This document shows positions 32,770 to 43,091 of a stretch of 64,000 nucleotides of DNA, piece by piece. The stretch lies in NCBI GenBank assembly GCA_027422505.1, contig JAPQWV010001605.1, positions 16,001 through 80,000 of the forward strand. The letters run 5' to 3'. Made by a program: the position numbers and the translations under genes. The notes beneath the pieces are model-generated. The model saw nothing but the letters and a program-made list of their open reading frames with translations, was not told the DNA's origin and did not search any database. The number at the start of each line of letters is the position of its first letter. The stretch's first letter is position 1. The stretch is from Craterostigma plantagineum. Its lineage: Eukaryota; Streptophyta; Magnoliopsida; Lamiales; Linderniaceae.

Positions 32770-34689
32770 TCAGCTACTCCACCTAATCCTTCGAAGCTCA
32801 TCTTCAGCCCTCGTCGTCATCTTCTTGAACCGCATCGCTCTCACCTGAAGACGGAATCTCGCTTTGATGGCCTCTGCAAGCTCCAAGCTGGATCTCTCAC
32901 CATCATCATGGATCCGCAGGTTCCGCTCCTGCCACAAGTGGTACGTGATAGCTGCTTGACCCGCAAGGTTAACCTTTGCAAGCACATTCTTGCATTTCCC
33001 CATCGCAACAATATCTTTCTTCCATCTGTCATAAGCATCCGAACTTTTCATCCCAATCCAGTTGCTTACCTCGGTTTTAACTTCTTTGCTGTAGGGACAT
33101 TCAAAGAAGAGGTGGGTCATGGTCTCATCCTCCCAATGGCACAGGGCACATCGCCGATCTGGGACCATCATACCCCAGTGGAGCAGTCGATCCCGGGTAA
33201 GTAGTTTCTTGTGCATGATAACCCACAGGATAAAGCTGTGTTTGGGTAGAGTCCATCTATTCCAAACCGCTTTAGCCTCAACAAATCCATCCCTAGTCCC
33301 CTTAAGCCATGTATATCCCGAGTTAACAGAATAGCACCCATCCAAGGAGAACTTCCATTTCCCTGCATCATACCCACCCCAAAAGAGAGCTCTGAGGTTA
33401 CTCAGTTGTCTCCATTGCCAACTTATATCCCTACTGGCCCCTTGATAACTCCAAAAGTCCGCCCCTTTTAGGTAGACCGAGTGAATCCACCTGACCCAGA
33501 GGTTGTCCTTTTTGCTAGCTAGGTCCCATAGGTACCTTCCAAGGCTCGCATAATTCCAAGCACCACAGTCCCTGATGTTAAGCCCTCCCCATTTCTTAGG
33601 TAGGCAGACAGTCTCCCAAGCTACTAAGGCTTTAGTCTTGCCACCCACACCATGCCCCCATAGAAAGTCTCTACATATTTGGTCCACCCTTTTCACAACA
33701 CTTCTAGGTAGGATAAATAGGGACCCCCAGTAGCTGTGTAGAGAGGATAAAATGGAGTTGATTAAGCAACACCTCCTAGCATAGGATAAGTTCCTAGTTG
33801 TCCAGCAGTTTAATCTCTTCACAATCCTCTCCACCAATGTATCACACTCAGCCCTCTTCCATTTGGTAGGTGACACAGGTACCCCAAGGTACTTCATGGG
33901 GAACCTACCCTCAGTAAAGCCTGTGAGTGTCAACAGCGTTCTCTTAGTGTCCTGTGTAGTCCCAGCAATGTAGATACTAGATTTCATAGGGTTTGCAGTC
34001 AACCCTGTAGCAGCCCTAAAATGCTTGAGACTATCTAAAATCAAAGCCAATGAGTGCTGGTGAGCTTTACACACAATGAGTAAGTCGTCTGCAAAGCATA
34101 GGCTGACCAAATTGAGCTGTTTACATAGTGGGTGAAATCTGAACCCATCCTGTTTGGAAGCAAACAGCAGTCTCCGTGTGAGATATTCCATTATCAATAC
34201 AAACAGCAGGGGGGACATGGGGTCCCCTTGCCTCAGCCCTCTAGCTGCTTTAATATTGCCCTCAAGGCATCCATTAATAGCTAGCTTATAGGTAACAGTG
34301 GTCACACACTCCCTGACCCAAGTAACAAACTTAACAGGAAAGTTAAGTTTAACCAATAGCTGTAAAAGGAACCCCCATTCCACAGAATCATAGGCCTTTC
34401 TCAGGTCTATCTTCATCATGCACCTTGGAGATGCATTCCCTCTATTATACAGCCTCAATAGTTCCTGGCTGATCAGAATGTTGTAGCCTATTGCCCTCCC
34501 AGTCACAAAAGCCCCCTGATTCTCATGTATTAACCAAGGTAAAACTGCTTTTAGCCTAGAACACAGTAGCTTGGATATACACTTATACACAGTGTTGCAA
34601 CAAGAGATAGGCCTATAGTCTCCCACAGAGCAGGGGTGATCCACTTTAGGCACAAGTGTAATAGTAGTGCTATTAAGAGCCTTGGTCAT
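32770..34689 (-). pseudogene. LINE ORF2, RT and zinc-binding domain (second part)
   Basis: 639 codons in the adjacent frame. RT blocks: STTITLVPKVDHPCSVGDYR, PISCCNTVYKCISKLL, ENQGAFVTGRAI, MMKIDLRKAYDSVEW, GLRQGDPMSPLLFVLIMEYL, and the catalytic CFADDLLIV (about residue 215). A zf-RVT-like region (HSFILWVIMHKKLLTRDRL ... CALCHWEDETMTHLFFECPY) closes the protein. Without the upstream frameshift the two parts would form one ORF2 of usual plant-L1 size. The first methionine here is probably not a natural start. Confidence 0.88.
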
Positions 34690-36158
34690 TCTTCCCTTCT
34701 CAAAAATTCCATAACAGCTTCAGTTAATCCCTCCCCAACAACTGCCCATCCAGCTTTGAAAAATTCACTGCTGAACCCATCAGGGCCAGGGGCTTTATCA
34801 CTGTGAATAGAGTATAGGGCCTGCTTCACCTCATCTCTAGTAAAGGGGGCAATGAGTGCAAACTGTTGGTCCACATCCAGGGTATTTCCCTGAGCCATAA
34901 CCTCATCATCCACCTTTTCCAAATCAGTAGCAGCTGTACCTAGTAGCTCTTGGTAATAGGCACACAAATGTGAGATAATTGCTTTAGGCTCCTCCAGAAG
35001 CAATCCTTCAGAAGTAGTAATAGCATTGATTCTATTCCTGTACACTCTTTGTTTTATTAGAGCATGGAAATATTTAGTGTTTTGGTCCCCCTCCTGAAGC
35101 CACTGTGCTTTAGCTTTCTGGGCCAAAAACTTCACACAGGCCTTACTAAGAAATCTATAGTTCTCAGCAATAGCAGCCTCCCTCTCCATTAGAGATTGGT
35201 TCAGAGGATCCTTATGAAGGTCATTCTGAATTTCCATGAGCCTTTGTCTCTCCTTGTCTGTAGCAACCACAATTTGGGCAAACTTCTCCCTATTTAGTTT
35301 CCTCAAGGGGCCTCTTATCTTACATAATTGGTTGCATAGATGCCTCCCCTGAGCCCCCCTCACCACTTCCCTGCTCCAATGCTGTGAAAGAATGGGCAGA
35401 AAAAGGGGGGAATCCACCCACATATTGTAGAATTTAAATCCTTTAGGACCACCATCCTGGAGGCTAAGTTTTTTGAGTAGGATAGGGGAATGGTCAGACA
35501 TTCCTTCCTGTAAAAAATGGGCCTCAGTATCCATACACTGCTGCAGCCACTGTGCATTGCCAAAAGCCCAGTCAAGCTTACAATAGATTCTATCTCCATC
35601 CTTTTGCTTATTAGACCAAGTGTAGTGAGTTCCCCTCCTCCTTATCTCAGCCAAACCACAATCTCTAAGGCACATGCCAAATTTCTCATAGTCATCAGCA
35701 TTAACTGGACTGCCCCCCAGTTTATCTCTAGTGGAGAGAACATTGTTGAAGTCACCCCAAACTATCCATGGCAATGATTGTTGAACAGCCCTGATATCCT
35801 CCCACAAAGTCTCCCTGAGTGTAGGACTATTATGCCCATAGACACATGTCATATAGGCCTCAAAGCTGCCCCTCGCCACTTTTGTGTGTATTACTTGCTC
35901 AGTTTTCTTTAGAACATTGACCTGCCATTCACTGGACCAGAATAACACTATTCTACCATTAGTGTGTTCCTCAAAGTTGTGCACATAATCCCACCCATTA
36001 AAACACCTATCAATAAACATACTCAGCTTCTCTTGTCTCATTTTTGTTTCAACAAGGCATACAAGGTTAGATCTGAGCCTGCCACACCTCCATCTAACCT
36101 CAGCCTGCTTGTTAGGGGTATTCAAACCCCTAACATTCCATAGTAAGGCATTATCCAT
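34686..36158 (-). pseudogene. LINE ORF2, endonuclease and RT start (first part of frameshifted frame)
   Basis: 490 codons from MDNALLWNVRGLN. The AP-type endonuclease that nicks target DNA shows WNVRGLN, LVCLVETKM, IVWGDFNNVLS and the catalytic SDHSPILL. A coiled linker (LNREKFAQIVVATDKERQ) leads to SDKAPGPDGFSSEFFKAGW at the RT start. The frame then ends ...FLRREE-stop at a TGA. The continuing RT frame begins at an overlapping ATGA (34686-34689), consistent with loss of one A in a short A run. The endonuclease itself looks intact. Confidence 0.88.
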
Positions 36159-37419
36159 AGGGGGGCCAGCCCCTAGGAGAGTGTATAGGATTCTCCCTTT
36201 GGTCCCCCTCAGTTTCCCCATCAGCCTCAATGGCAGCCTCCCCCTGGGGTGCATCAGTGTGGTGGTCCACCCTAGAGCCTTGGCCCTTGTCTTTGTGGTG
36301 ATTCACATATAGCCTCCTCTTCCCCTTGGTTTTCCACTCCCCAACCTCATCCTGGGCTTTAGGCTCCTTCCCTAGCTCCTTGGGCTTAGGCTCTCCTTCT
36401 GCCACAGGTTGTGTCTCTTCTTCTTGGGGGTTCCACTCTTTATTCACATCCTTCCTACACACATTAGCAAGATGACCATACTTCCCACAACAAGCACATT
36501 TGATTGGCTTCCATTCATAATGTACCACCTGCTCCACTAACTGTCCAACCTCATTTAAGAAGGATATCTTCTCCTTAAGTTCTTTCCTCAGATCCACATC
36601 AACCAAAACCCTAGCATATTGAAGCCTTTCTTTATTCATGGTAATCTGGTCAGCCATGATGGGTGTACCAACCAGGCTAGCCAGTTTACTCAACCCTTTC
36701 ATGCCCCAATATTTCAGCTCAAGCTGCGGGAATTGGACCCAAATGGGGACCTTCTCAATGTCTCCCTTCTTGAATTCTGTATTTGCTGTCCAAGGAGCCA
36801 GTATTACTGGTTTTTTATCAAACTGTAGTAGCTCAGTTTGGAGCACCAGATCCCTTACCTCCTCAGTAGCAAACTTGGCCAGAAATAGCCCCTGCCGCAC
36901 CTGCATCACCTTTTGTAGACCATATTTTTTCCAAACACGAGTCAGGTACCCATTCATTACTGCATAGGGGGGGTTAGATCCCAACACATAGCACACCACT
37001 GCAGTATTCCAATACTGCACTTCAGTCGCAATATCATCCTGGTCAATTCTACCCACCTCATTATCCCCAACACATTCGGGCACAATGAAGTCCAGCTTGG
37101 TCCCTGCATTGCGCAACTTCGAGATGTCAAATTGAGCCCAAACATTAGCAGCAGGTTTGCCACCAACATTCTCAGCATTCTTCACTTGATTCAATTCCAG
37201 CAGAGTTTTGGTCAAGATAGTAGCATCGGTCGAGTCCTTTTTTGCACTAGTAATATACTGATCAATAACCTGCGCTACATCCTTCAATGTAGGCGCCGGC
37301 GATTTATCACCAGGTGTGACGAAATTGGGGACTCCATCACCATTCCCAAGCGGAGATTTCACTTCCTCAGCGATCTGTGCATTGATCGCCTTACGCACCG
37401 CACGTTTCTTCGTGGCCAT
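36151..37419 (-). CDS. LINE ORF1 protein (DUF4283 and CCHC knuckle)
   Basis: 422 residues from MATKKRAVRKAINAQ. This ATG lies within the element, whereas the longer open frame begins in LTR sequence. ORF1 proteins coat LINE RNA. The centre carries a DUF4283-type fold (YWNTAVVCYVLGSNPPYAVM, MQVRQGLFLAKFA, PWTANTEFKKGDIEKVPIWV). A zinc knuckle CACCGKYGHLANVC follows the family lead-in YEWKPIK at about residues 320-340. The C-terminal third is Glu/Lys/Pro-rich and presumably disordered. The stop overlaps the ORF2 start by 8 nt (TATGGATAA context), suggesting coupled termination-reinitiation. No internal lesion. Confidence 0.9.
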   Translation of the reverse strand: MATKKRAVRKAINAQIAEEVKSPLGNGDGVPNFVTPGDKSPAPTLKDVAQVIDQYITSAKKDSTDATILTKTLLELNQVKNAENVGGKPAANVWAQFDISKLRNAGTKLDFIVPECVGDNEVGRIDQDDIATEVQYWNTAVVCYVLGSNPPYAVMNGYLTRVWKKYGLQKVMQVRQGLFLAKFATEEVRDLVLQTELLQFDKKPVILAPWTANTEFKKGDIEKVPIWVQFPQLELKYWGMKGLSKLASLVGTPIMADQITMNKERLQYARVLVDVDLRKELKEKISFLNEVGQLVEQVVHYEWKPIKCACCGKYGHLANVCRKDVNKEWNPQEEETQPVAEGEPKPKELGKEPKAQDEVGEWKTKGKRRLYVNHHKDKGQGSRVDHHTDAPQGEAAIEADGETEGDQRENPIHSPRGWPPYG

Positions 37420-37721
37420 AGCCTCGGCGCCGCCGCCGCACAAGGAAGGGGAGTGCAATGGAACAGTGAAATTCGATGAGAAAATGTAATCGCACCTAGT
37501 CTGTGTGTAATCGCACCTAGTCTGTGTGAAATTCTTTTGACCGCATGCGCGCTTTCCTATGTAAATAGGACCCAACGATGATTTTGTAGGAACAGTTACG
37601 ATTCCTTTATATAAAAGGAAAAATTTTACCCGAAATTTCGTACTATCTATTTCAATAGTAGGACATTAGTCGCATAGACTAGTATAGAATGTAGTGGTAG
37701 AAGGCGGGCTACCACAGTTTC

Positions 37722-37945
37722 CTCCCCTTTGTTCTCATCGCCTATTATCCCTTGAGACATTGGACTGCTCCCCATTTTCGTCTTCGTCCGAAGTATTATG
37801 TCGTTGATTGCGGTTGAAATTTCTTTCTAGCTGATCCATCCTGTCCAACATCGTTTCCATTATTCGATTAAATTGGCTGCTATAGTGTCAGCAAATGCTC
37901 GTTGAAATAAATTTGGACTTGTTCGTGATCTTCTTCATCGGCCAT
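37722..37945 (-). pseudogene. Gag N-terminus of the interrupted minus-strand gypsy element, copy 1
   Basis: Minus strand from ATG at 37945: MADEEDHEQVQIYFNEHLL, then a stop, then METMLDRMDQLERNFNRNQR in another frame. This is the N-terminal coiled segment of the gag whose capsid is at 19212-19544, separated from it by the inserted array. Stops and frame change show decay. Confidence 0.7.
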
Positions 37946-38245
37946 GGTATTTCTTCTTTTGTTGAAGGCTTATGTGAAAGGTAGGATCACTCACTCTCTT
38001 TCTTTTTCCTTATTCGTAAACCCCCCGAGACTCGTTCTAACCTCACAAAACGTAGACAAAATCTCACTCAACTTGACAACTAAATATTACGATGGACACC
38101 AACGACGCAAGAATAAAAACCCTCTTTTTTAACTCTTTTTTCGCACTTTTTCTTCTATTTTTTTTACTCTTTTCTTTTTTTTTCTTCTGCACTCTTTTTT
38201 CGACTTTTTTTCTATTTTTTCGATAATCAACCCTCGAGGCAAATA

Positions 38246-38257
38246 GGCTCTGATACA
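38246..38257 (-). other. Primer binding site of the minus-strand gypsy element, copy 1
   Basis: Minus strand TGTATCAGAGCC, tRNA-Met type with one change, six bases from the LTR end at 38264. A T-rich leader with TTTTTTC runs lies between it and gag. Confidence 0.75.
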
Positions 38258-38263
38258 AACTTA

Positions 38264-39890
38264 TGTGAATCTCGAATGTGAGCACGAGTTCACTTTGAAA
38301 AAGATCGTGCCTTGAATGCCGAAAGACGCAAATTTATATTTCAAAATAATCTCTCAAGTGAACCCAACAACAATGGGTATATTAAACCTTTGACCTTTGG
38401 ATCACACATGAAGAATAGTGTTCCGGATAGCCAACCCCCTATGACCTAACGAACCCAACAAACAATAGGTATAATAAACCTATCACCTTTGAATCACGAA
38501 AGCTATGAGAAGGTGGTTTTGGCGCCACAACTAAATGGCTTTAGTTGATAAGCCTGAAAGTATTTTCACGTAAATTGCAAAGACTCAAACAAGCTCTCGG
38601 AGAGCTAGGGATTAAGGAAAACCTTGCAAGTTCAAAAATGATAATTCTTACTAATTTTCGAGCATACATAGAATATTAATAGATAAACTAGGCTAAAAGC
38701 ATTAAATAAACTACTTTGACTTAATAATGAAGACTTAATGAAATATATGACCTCAATGTGACTTTTGAAATGTTTTTTATGACTTCAAGATGAACTTTGA
38801 ACGGCTCGTTGGCTTCCTTTATGCATGCAACGAATTTTCCCATCCAAACATCACTTGGACCAACTTCATGGATCTTGATAAAGGACTTGAAAGGTCATGG
38901 ACGAAATTGACTTTGATTGGGATGATTTTGGGCTGGTTTGGACCTTCTTTTCAACTCCTTTATGGGTCCAATTGGTTGGGCTTATTTACTTCCAATAAGT
39001 TGATAGCTTTGGGCCTGAGTTCATGAGAATTAGCCTCTTTATCTTGGGCTTCCATTATGAGTTTGCACAAAACCACATTCATATTCTTCTTTCCTTAATC
39101 CACTCAACGGACTGGCCATCCCTTCGAGCGCGTTCGGTGGAATACGTTTCAGATGTTTTCGTCTTGTGTCATGTTGTCTTTCGAACTCGCCATCACATGG
39201 TCTATGTCAAACTCACTGAGCTTGATTCAATGATAAAATGGAGACGGGGCAAATTACCAAACTACCCTCCATGTCTAACATGCATCAGTTCAATACCTTG
39301 GCTAAAGATTTCGTAATTTCCCGTCGCTGTCAACATAGGACACTTGTCTTTATTACCTATGAGACAGTGAATTCGTACTTGGCAATCTAAGCCCATCACA
39401 AATCGTCATCAAGACTGCATCTGGCCCGCTGACCCTGCAACAGCAAATTGGGTCAAGGGGAACCAGTGACGGTCAACACTTCAAAGTCAACTCTGTCAAA
39501 ACCCCTTTCGGTCAAAGTTTCATGCGGACTACTATAGTGTTGTCATCGGTATTGGCACTCCATGAGCAATAAGCCATGTTCGACCGTACGACCTGTGAGT
39601 CAGTGTCCATGAAACGATTCAATCCCTTGATTCGACTCGTATCACAAGTCATGACCTTCGCTTCCAAGCGGGATATCGGCACACGATAGGTCATCGACAA
39701 ATAACCCGTGATCCGTTATCCAGCACCCAACTGGAGCCTTAGGCTTACGAACTTTTAATGTTCGAGATTAAGACTTTACCGATGTCTTCTTCTCTTGTGC
39801 CCATCGAGAACAGTGACTCAACTCGACACGTTTGGATTTGTTCATTTATTGCTTTACTGGATGCTAAGTAAAGAACTCATAAATCCAATA
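38264..39890 (-). repeat. 5' LTR of the minus-strand gypsy element, truncated copy 1
   Basis: Matches 44062-45690 with about 1% differences and stops at AATCCAATA, where the hAT sequence begins. Small open frames inside it (for example 38790-39026) occur in both copies but match nothing and are not called. Confidence 0.88.
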
Positions 39891-42800
39891 TCCGAACCGT
39901 TTTAATTTGGTTCGGTTCGGTTTTTTGCAATTCGGTTCGGTTTTTTCGGTTCGGTATTTCGGTGAAAACCTTAAATTGAAATAAAAATTATTTTGTTTAA
40001 GGAGTAGTAAAAATGTTGAAGACATAGAGCTCATATCATAAACATAAAATAACATACCAAACAAAGATGTTAATAATGTTAGGCAACATACTTAAGAAGC
40101 TACAAGTCATAAGGATCACACACGATTCCTAACACACACACACACCAAGTCATAACTCACATTACAAGTCATAAGGATCACACACGAAGCCTAACAGACA
40201 CCAAGTCATAACTCACATTAGAAATGGCAGCAAATTTAAGAAAGGACAAAGCTCACAAATCACGAATAACAAAAGCAGACCAACACTCTTAAGGACAAAC
40301 TACACACAAAGCACACGAGTCACAATACTTGACCAATACCACAAAATGAGAACCAAAATCTCTTCCATTAGCAGTCGCACACGAGCATGTCATGCGTAGT
40401 CTTCAATCTCAATCACTAGTCTCTTCCATCATTAAGGTTCAAATCTAAAAAAGTGTACAACAAATTAAATAAAATACAAGAAAGAATAAATAATCGCAAT
40501 AAAAATAATAAGCAAAGTTATTTACCGGATTCAAGCCGCTCAAGATTGTCCAACTCCTCCTCTATTTTAACAGGCATGGATTCTTTCCGAATCCAATCTT
40601 GAAGACAAATAAGTGCTTGAACTAATTTAGGAGTCAATGAACTTCTAAAAGAATCAAGCACACGCCCACCGGTACTAAATGCACTTTCTGAGGCCACGGT
40701 AGAAATAGGGATCGCTAAAACGTCACGAGCCATCTCAGCAAGAGTAGGAAATCTCGGCGTGTTAACTTTCCACCAAACTAAGATATCAAAATTTTCATTT
40801 TCAGCCTCTGTTTCTTCACAAAGATACTTATCCAACTCTGTTTTGGCATCAGCTCTTCCACTCTTGGCCTTATACCTCAAGTACTCTTGTTGTATTCGTG
40901 TTCCTTGGGCACCTTCGGAATTCACATTTGGTACATCCAATAAGCAACTAGACGAAGTAGACGACGACTCGGATATTTTTCTACTTGCTTTTCTATATTC
41001 ATCAAATAAAGAATGCATATAAGACTTCACTCCCTCCGCCATCTTCTCCCCTCTTTCCTCACCATACATCTTCACAAATACAAAAGCAACATAATCAAAT
41101 TTGAAACGAGGATCAAGGACACAAGCTATAAAAATCATCTTGTTCATCTTTTCTGGAACACCCCAATACTTGTCAAATTTAGCTTTCATCCTCGTTGCCA
41201 TCATTTTCAAATTGAAGTCTTCACTGTTGGCTAACGCATTCAAAAGACAAGCAAGCTCACCAATTTCATGAAAGTGGATATTGGAAGTGACATACAATGA
41301 ACCAGATACCCTCAAAGTAAGGTTGAAAAATGATTCGAGAAACTTCTCCATGTGCCTTACATTTGTCCAATCGTCACTTATTAATAAACCTGCAACTCTC
41401 CCATCTTCACAAACATGATTAAGTAGATAATCTACTAATCCGGAGTCTTGGTCGGCGTAGCTAAGAAAAGCATTCTCAAATTCTTGTGCCGTTTTCAACA
41501 TCAAATATGTAGAATTCCATCGAGTAACAACATCTAGGCACAAACTCCGCTTACTTTTTATTTTCTCCACTTCGCAACAATCCTTAAAGTTTTTTAGCCT
41601 CGCAGGAGATTGTCTAATATACTTCACAACTTGCCTAACTCGCTTAACGGAATCACCAACTTCCTTCAAACCATCTTGAACAACAAGATTGATAATATGA
41701 GCCACGCATCTCATATGAAGATGTTGACCGTTCATCAAATTAGTATTCCACTTGCTCAGCTGCTTCGAGATTTCCTTCACGGTAACATCATTTGAACTAG
41801 CATTGTCAACCGTAATAGTGAACACTTTATCCAAACCCCATTCCATCAAAGATTTAGTAATCGCAAGTGCCATATCGTCGCCTTTATGACTAAACACAGG
41901 ACAAAAATTCAAGATCTTCTTATGGTAACTCCAGTCCTTATCAATAAAGTGGGCAGTGATACACATATAGTTGATTCTTTGTATGGAAGTCCATGTATCC
42001 GTTGTAAGGCATACCCTTTGATTCATACCAACAAAAAAACCCTTCAATTTCTTTTTTCTTCTAGAAAAAGTTGAAAGCAATCCCTTGTCACTGTACTACG
42101 AGAAGGAATCCGAAATTGAGGTTGCATCGTAGTTACAAAGTGCCTAAATCCTTCCCCTTGCACAAAGCTAAATGGTAATTCATCCACAATAATCATCTTG
42201 GTTAAAGCCTTCCTACATAATTCTTGATCAAATTTCCAAACACTAAGTGTTGTTTCACTTCTTTGATCTCTTGAAAACTCAATTCTGCCTTGACTAGTAT
42301 CAACACTGTAAGGATTTTGCTTACATTTTTTCAGGTGAGCATTCAACGACGACGTGCCATTGGCGCTTGAATCAGCCGCATAACTTGAAGTACAATACTT
42401 GCATTTCGCTCTAGAGGCCCCATTAGAATCAGTGAATCTCTCAAAGTGCTCCCAAACAATAGATCTAGATTTCATAGCTTTTCTTTTTTTATCAACCGGA
42501 ATTGAACCCGTTGACGATGAAACAGGTGCACTGCCATCACTTTCAGCCATCTACAATTGAAATAAACACCACAACTCAGAATTCTTAGCTGACAATAATC
42601 AACTGACGTTGCATACTTACTGCTTGAACAACGAAAACGACCCAGTTGAGAGTTGAGACTTGAGAGCTGAGACCGATTGTGGAGAAAGAACTACGATAGT
42701 ACAATACCCAAGGAATTTCGAAGCAGACTTGGATATTGAGATTTGAGAAGCTGAAACGTTGGGAAATAGGTTTGTTGTTTGTTCTTCACAATCGCAGGGT

Positions 42801-43091
42801 TCACCACAATGAGAAATAATGTTTTTTATTATTTTTATGTTTAATAACCTTTGGGCTTAAGTAACATTAAATTGGGCTTTACATATTATATTCATATGGC
42901 CCATTACAAATACACATATAATACATTATTATTCGGTTTTCGGTTTTTTCGGTTTTTTTTTCAGAAAACCGAAAACCGAACCGAATAACCGAAATGTTCT
43001 ATACACTAAACTGAAACCGACCGAAAAACCGAAAAAACCGAACCGAAAAAACCGACCGAACCGTAAATTTCGGTTATTTTGAACAGCCCTA
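39891..43091 (-). mobile_element. Ac-like hAT transposon lacking its left terminal inverted repeat
   Basis: The right end (43091) is the expected hAT terminus, TAGGGCTGTTCAAAATAACC on the minus strand, with subterminal AACCGAA/TTCGGTT arrays. The left end begins directly in the subterminal repeats (TCCGAACCG...GGTTCGGTTCGG) without a TAGGGCTG terminus. No 8-bp duplication flanks the element (ATCCAATA left, GTAATGAG right). It sits at the junction of the tandem duplication. Confidence 0.88.
40518..42550 (-). pseudogene. hAT transposase, one frameshift
   Basis: Cut-and-paste transposase of the RICESLEEPER/DAYSLEEPER-like group. Part 1 (42044-42550): BED zinc finger, VWEHFERFTDSNGASRAKCK, then CKYC and LNAHLKKC. 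Part 2 (40518-42080): RNase H-like core with LTTDTWTSIQRINY (first Asp) and FTITVDNASSND (second Asp, residue 92 of this frame), and a C-terminal hAT dimerisation region with PISTVASESAFSTGGRVLD. The two frames overlap at an A6 run near 42052-42062, so loss of one A explains the break. All key motifs are otherwise present. The missing left end should also prevent transposition. Confidence 0.88.

Larger units (their letters stand above)
32622..37531 (-). mobile_element. Nearly full-length LINE (plant L1 type) nested in LTR 3
   Basis: The minus strand has ORF1, ORF2 and a poly-A tail (T run ending at 32630). The target word TTCTTTT occurs on both sides (32614-32620 and 37532-37538); uninterrupted LTRs 1, 2 and the copy at 43092 read GATTTCTTTTGACC at this site. 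The 5' end holds two tandem copies of a 21-bp unit (TAATCGCACCTAGTCTGTGT on the plus strand, about 37488-37528). One frameshift in ORF2 is the only obvious lesion. Confidence 0.9.
19574..37716 (+). mobile_element. Gag-only (TR-GAG type) LTR retrotransposon, tandem LTR-gag-LTR-gag-LTR array
   Basis: Three LTRs of about 3.15-3.2 kb separate two internal regions of 1839 bp each, each with PBS, one gag frame and PPT and no pol. The outer ends share TSD GTTTC, so this was one insertion that later expanded. The middle LTR combines the 5' part of the right LTR with the 3' part of the left LTR, the expected product of unequal crossing-over. A LINE (32622-37531) is nested in the third LTR. Replication would need protease, RT and integrase from another element. 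Confidence 0.92.
29660..37716 (+). repeat. LTR 3 of the gag-only array, interrupted by a LINE
   Basis: 29660-32621 plus 37532-37716, about 3.15 kb without the LINE. It lacks about 70 bp present in LTRs 1 and 2 (junction near 32124, between CATTGGGA-type repeats). It has private variants (GCCTTCGC, TTTAAGTGTTG, GGCGAGGCC, GGGCTACCACA) that also mark the duplicated copy at 43092. It ends at 37716 before TSD GTTTC. Confidence 0.93.

Noticed and set aside
38790..39316. Two adjacent frames of 78 and 97 codons, repeated at 44588-45114
   Set aside because: Both lie in the gypsy LTR; repetition is due to the tandem duplication and no domain is recognisable.
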